Assembly: GCA_964539235.1 (NCBI GenBank)
Contig: CAZIIK010000072.1
Location: 1 to 15,870 of the forward strand
DNA: 15,870 nucleotides
Direction of reading: 5' to 3'
Origin: CAZIIK01 sp964539235
GTDB taxonomy: Bacteria > Pseudomonadota > Gammaproteobacteria > Francisellales > CACEW01
This document shows, in pieces, positions 14,654-15,870 of the stretch. The translations under genes and the position numbers were made by a program. How positions within the stretch are numbered: the stretch's first letter is position 1; each line of letters begins with the position of its first letter. The notes under the pieces were generated by a model that saw only the letters and a list, made by a program, of their open reading frames with translations, did not search any database and had not been told where the DNA came from.

Positions 14654-15592
14654 TTAGTGACCTATGCCCAATTTAAATCCGGCTTGAAACAGTTTGTAAC
14701 TGCCGGTTTTCAGCTTAATACTGTTCACATGCGCTTCTACAGTGCGTTTTGAAATGCCCATACACTCGGCAATTCTGCGAGCTGATAATCCATTTAATAG
14801 CCAACTGACGCATTCTTGTTCTCGACTGGAGAAGGTTTCAAAAGATTTTGGATTTGAGTTAAGTGTAATGTCTGCCTCTAATTTAGAGCCTGCAAATAAA
14901 GTGGTGTTGACCGAAATGCCAATCATACCAATGGTCTTGCCACAGTCATCAAGCAAGGGAGATTTGGTTGACTGCATTAAAGCCTTTGTACCATCAGCGA
15001 GGACAATGTGTTCACAATACCGATGGCTATTGCCACGCATGACTTCATGATCATGCGCTTGTAGGTCGAGAGCCGTATCTGACCAGATCAGGTCCTGGTC
15101 AGTTTTGCCAATGGTTGACTGTGCTTGTTCAGCTCCATACGCCAAACTGTCGCAATAATGATTCGATTCCACATAAGTGCCGTATAAATCTTTACAGTAA
15201 ATGGCAATAGGGAAATGGTTGAGTGTATTGAAGACTTGGTCAGAAAACACCGCGCTATGTATCGCATTATCAACAACTTCAGCGGCATAAAGGATGTGAG
15301 GCTGAGGGGATGCTACGGGCAGAACTGACCATTTGAGCTTTAGCGTTTCATAATGGTTACGACGATAGAAAGTGGTGTATTGATCTTCTGGTGGGAGACT
15401 GAGCTCAAGTTGGTCGAGAAAATCCGACAGTTTCATACCGATTCTAGGCGGTTGTTGAGTATCGAAAATGGTCTGGGCGCAAGCGTTACAGTCCTCAATA
15501 GTGCCTGTCTCGGTAGTTTTAAATAATGCCACGTCTTGATAATCACAAAATGCCTGGAGCATTTCATAGTCTGTGGTAATGAAGGGAGTCAT
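14654..15592 (-). CDS. PAS-LuxR transcriptional regulator (upstream of the pair)
   Basis: A 312-residue paralogue of the next gene, with the same order: PAS-like N-terminus (about 10-110), PAS domain (about 118-232) and LuxR-type helix-turn-helix (about 252-310). Diagnostic stretches are FPIAIYCKDLYGTYVESNHY (127-146), STIGKTDQDLIW (159-170) and GKTIGMIGISVN (218-229) in the PAS. In the DNA-binding part they are SSREQECVSWLLNGLSARRI (255-274) and MGISKRTVEAHVNSIKLKT (278-296). I chose ATG 15590-15592 because AAGGA (plus 15599-15603) lies six bases upstream; an in-frame GTG 11 codons earlier lacks this. The region ahead carries operator-like repeats. Signal and targets are not known; autoregulation of the pair is likely but inferred. 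Confidence 0.9.
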   Translation of the reverse strand: MTPFITTDYEMLQAFCDYQDVALFKTTETGTIEDCNACAQTIFDTQQPPRIGMKLSDFLDQLELSLPPEDQYTTFYRRNHYETLKLKWSVLPVASPQPHILYAAEVVDNAIHSAVFSDQVFNTLNHFPIAIYCKDLYGTYVESNHYCDSLAYGAEQAQSTIGKTDQDLIWSDTALDLQAHDHEVMRGNSHRYCEHIVLADGTKALMQSTKSPLLDDCGKTIGMIGISVNTTLFAGSKLEADITLNSNPKSFETFSSREQECVSWLLNGLSARRIAECMGISKRTVEAHVNSIKLKTGSYKLFQAGFKLGIGH

Positions 15593-15598
15593 AATCAA

Positions 15599-15603
15599 TC
15601 CTT
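15599..15603 (-). promoter_or_regulatory. Ribosome binding site of the upstream PAS-LuxR gene
   Basis: AAGGA on the minus strand, six bases before ATG 15592. It decides the start over an in-frame GTG at 15625. Confidence 0.6.
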
Positions 15604-15640
15604 GTGGAATTCGACTGAAACGCACGGATAATTTTCGCGT

Positions 15641-15709
15641 TTTCCATATATAAATATACTATAAGCATGGAAATATACTAAAAACCGAAATCTATGTCGT
15701 ATTTATACG
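15641..15709 (-). promoter_or_regulatory. Operator-like region upstream of the PAS-LuxR pair
   Basis: Three ordered elements lie in 70 AT-rich bases. TTTCCAT (15641-15647) and ATGGAAA (15667-15673) form a perfect seven-base inverted repeat. AAATATACTA occurs twice as a direct repeat (15652-15661 and 15671-15680), 19 bases apart, about two helical turns. CGTAT-tt-ATACG (15698-15709) is a perfect short dyad. TATAGT on the minus strand (plus 15658-15663) could be a -10 box but has no good -35. The arrangement suits binding of dimeric regulators on one DNA face and dependence on an activator. Confidence 0.4.
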
Positions 15710-15722
15710 GAAAAATGCATTT

Positions 15723-15861
15723 AGAGGGTATCCGAGAAGCTTCTGCCTTCGGCCAAGCCTTTGTTAAAGGCATTTTTCAGCATGCTACCGTAATGCACTC
15801 TACATTTGGATTTTTGATGCAAATTTGATCATCACAAGCCAAAAAGACTAATTTTCATGCA
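15723..15861 (-). repeat. 139-bp dispersed repeat, right copy (inverted)
   Basis: The reverse complement of 15723-15861 equals bases 1-139 with one difference. Matching stops abruptly at both ends: base 15722 no longer pairs with base 140, and the nine bases after 15861 have no visible partner. This copy has the perfect palindrome AGAAGCTTCT and the same GCCTTT/AAAGGC hairpin. A 37-codon frame on the plus strand (15715-15828) runs through it; the left copy has a stop (TAA) just outside the repeat in that frame. The copies point toward each other, so homologous exchange between them would invert about 15.6 kb. Confidence 0.93.
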
Positions 15862-15870
15862 GCACCGCTA

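Noticed and set aside
1..15861. A composite transposon or genomic island bounded by the inverted repeat
   Set aside because: No transposase, integrase or tRNA edge is present, and the inside holds pgi, pcnB, folK and uvrB, which are core genes. No target duplication can be seen because the left flank is missing.
1..15870. tRNA genes, CRISPR arrays or riboswitches
   Set aside because: I saw no cloverleaf with an invariant TTCGA-type arm, no regularly spaced short repeats, and no gene-free stretch long enough for a typical riboswitch other than the regions described.

Overview
The window looks like a chromosomal segment of a gammaproteobacterium. The housekeeping proteins (UvrB, glucose-6-phosphate isomerase, HPPK, poly(A) polymerase) are close to the gammaproteobacterial forms, and the run of sugar transferases plus two HGDLG-type lipopolysaccharide kinases implies a Gram-negative envelope. 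The PAS style of the two LuxR-type regulators (IYCK...GxYV...IGKTD) is common in Legionella/Coxiella relatives. A Legionellales origin is therefore my best guess, but it is weak and rests on memory of family style, not on a search.

Layout. Bases 1-139 and 15723-15861 are two inverted copies of one 139-bp repeat (138/139 identical), so the repeat brackets almost the whole window. Between them come: an aldo/keto reductase (197-1087); an AT-rich leader and an AAA+ ATPase of the DUF4143 type (1243-2526); an unrecognised 119-residue protein on the minus strand; and a 53-residue small protein with a good promoter and ribosome site on the plus strand.

The minus-strand run from 10114 down to 3246 is tightly packed: polysaccharide deacetylase, GT4 glycosyltransferase, Kdo/WaaP-type kinase, multi-pass YciC-like membrane protein, pcnB, folK, pgi. 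Most junctions overlap or nearly touch, the exception being a 73-bp gap after the kinase. Divergent from it, on the plus strand, run a WaaE-type GT2 glycosyltransferase, a second small HGDLG-type kinase and uvrB. The two halves share a 121-bp divergent control region and together look like a lipopolysaccharide-core assembly and modification locus (two transferases, two sugar kinases, one deacetylase) joined to housekeeping genes.

The right part (13699-15592, minus strand) holds two tandem paralogous PAS plus LuxR-HTH regulators. Their upstream region carries a striking set of inverted and direct AT-rich repeats that look like operators. No stretch longer than about 300 bases lacks a gene. I saw no tRNA, rRNA, CRISPR array or transposase. 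I found no convincing new multi-gene system. The most unusual items are the bracketing inverted repeat, the paired kinases, the tandem regulators with their operator-like region, and the two orphan small genes at 2532-3207.
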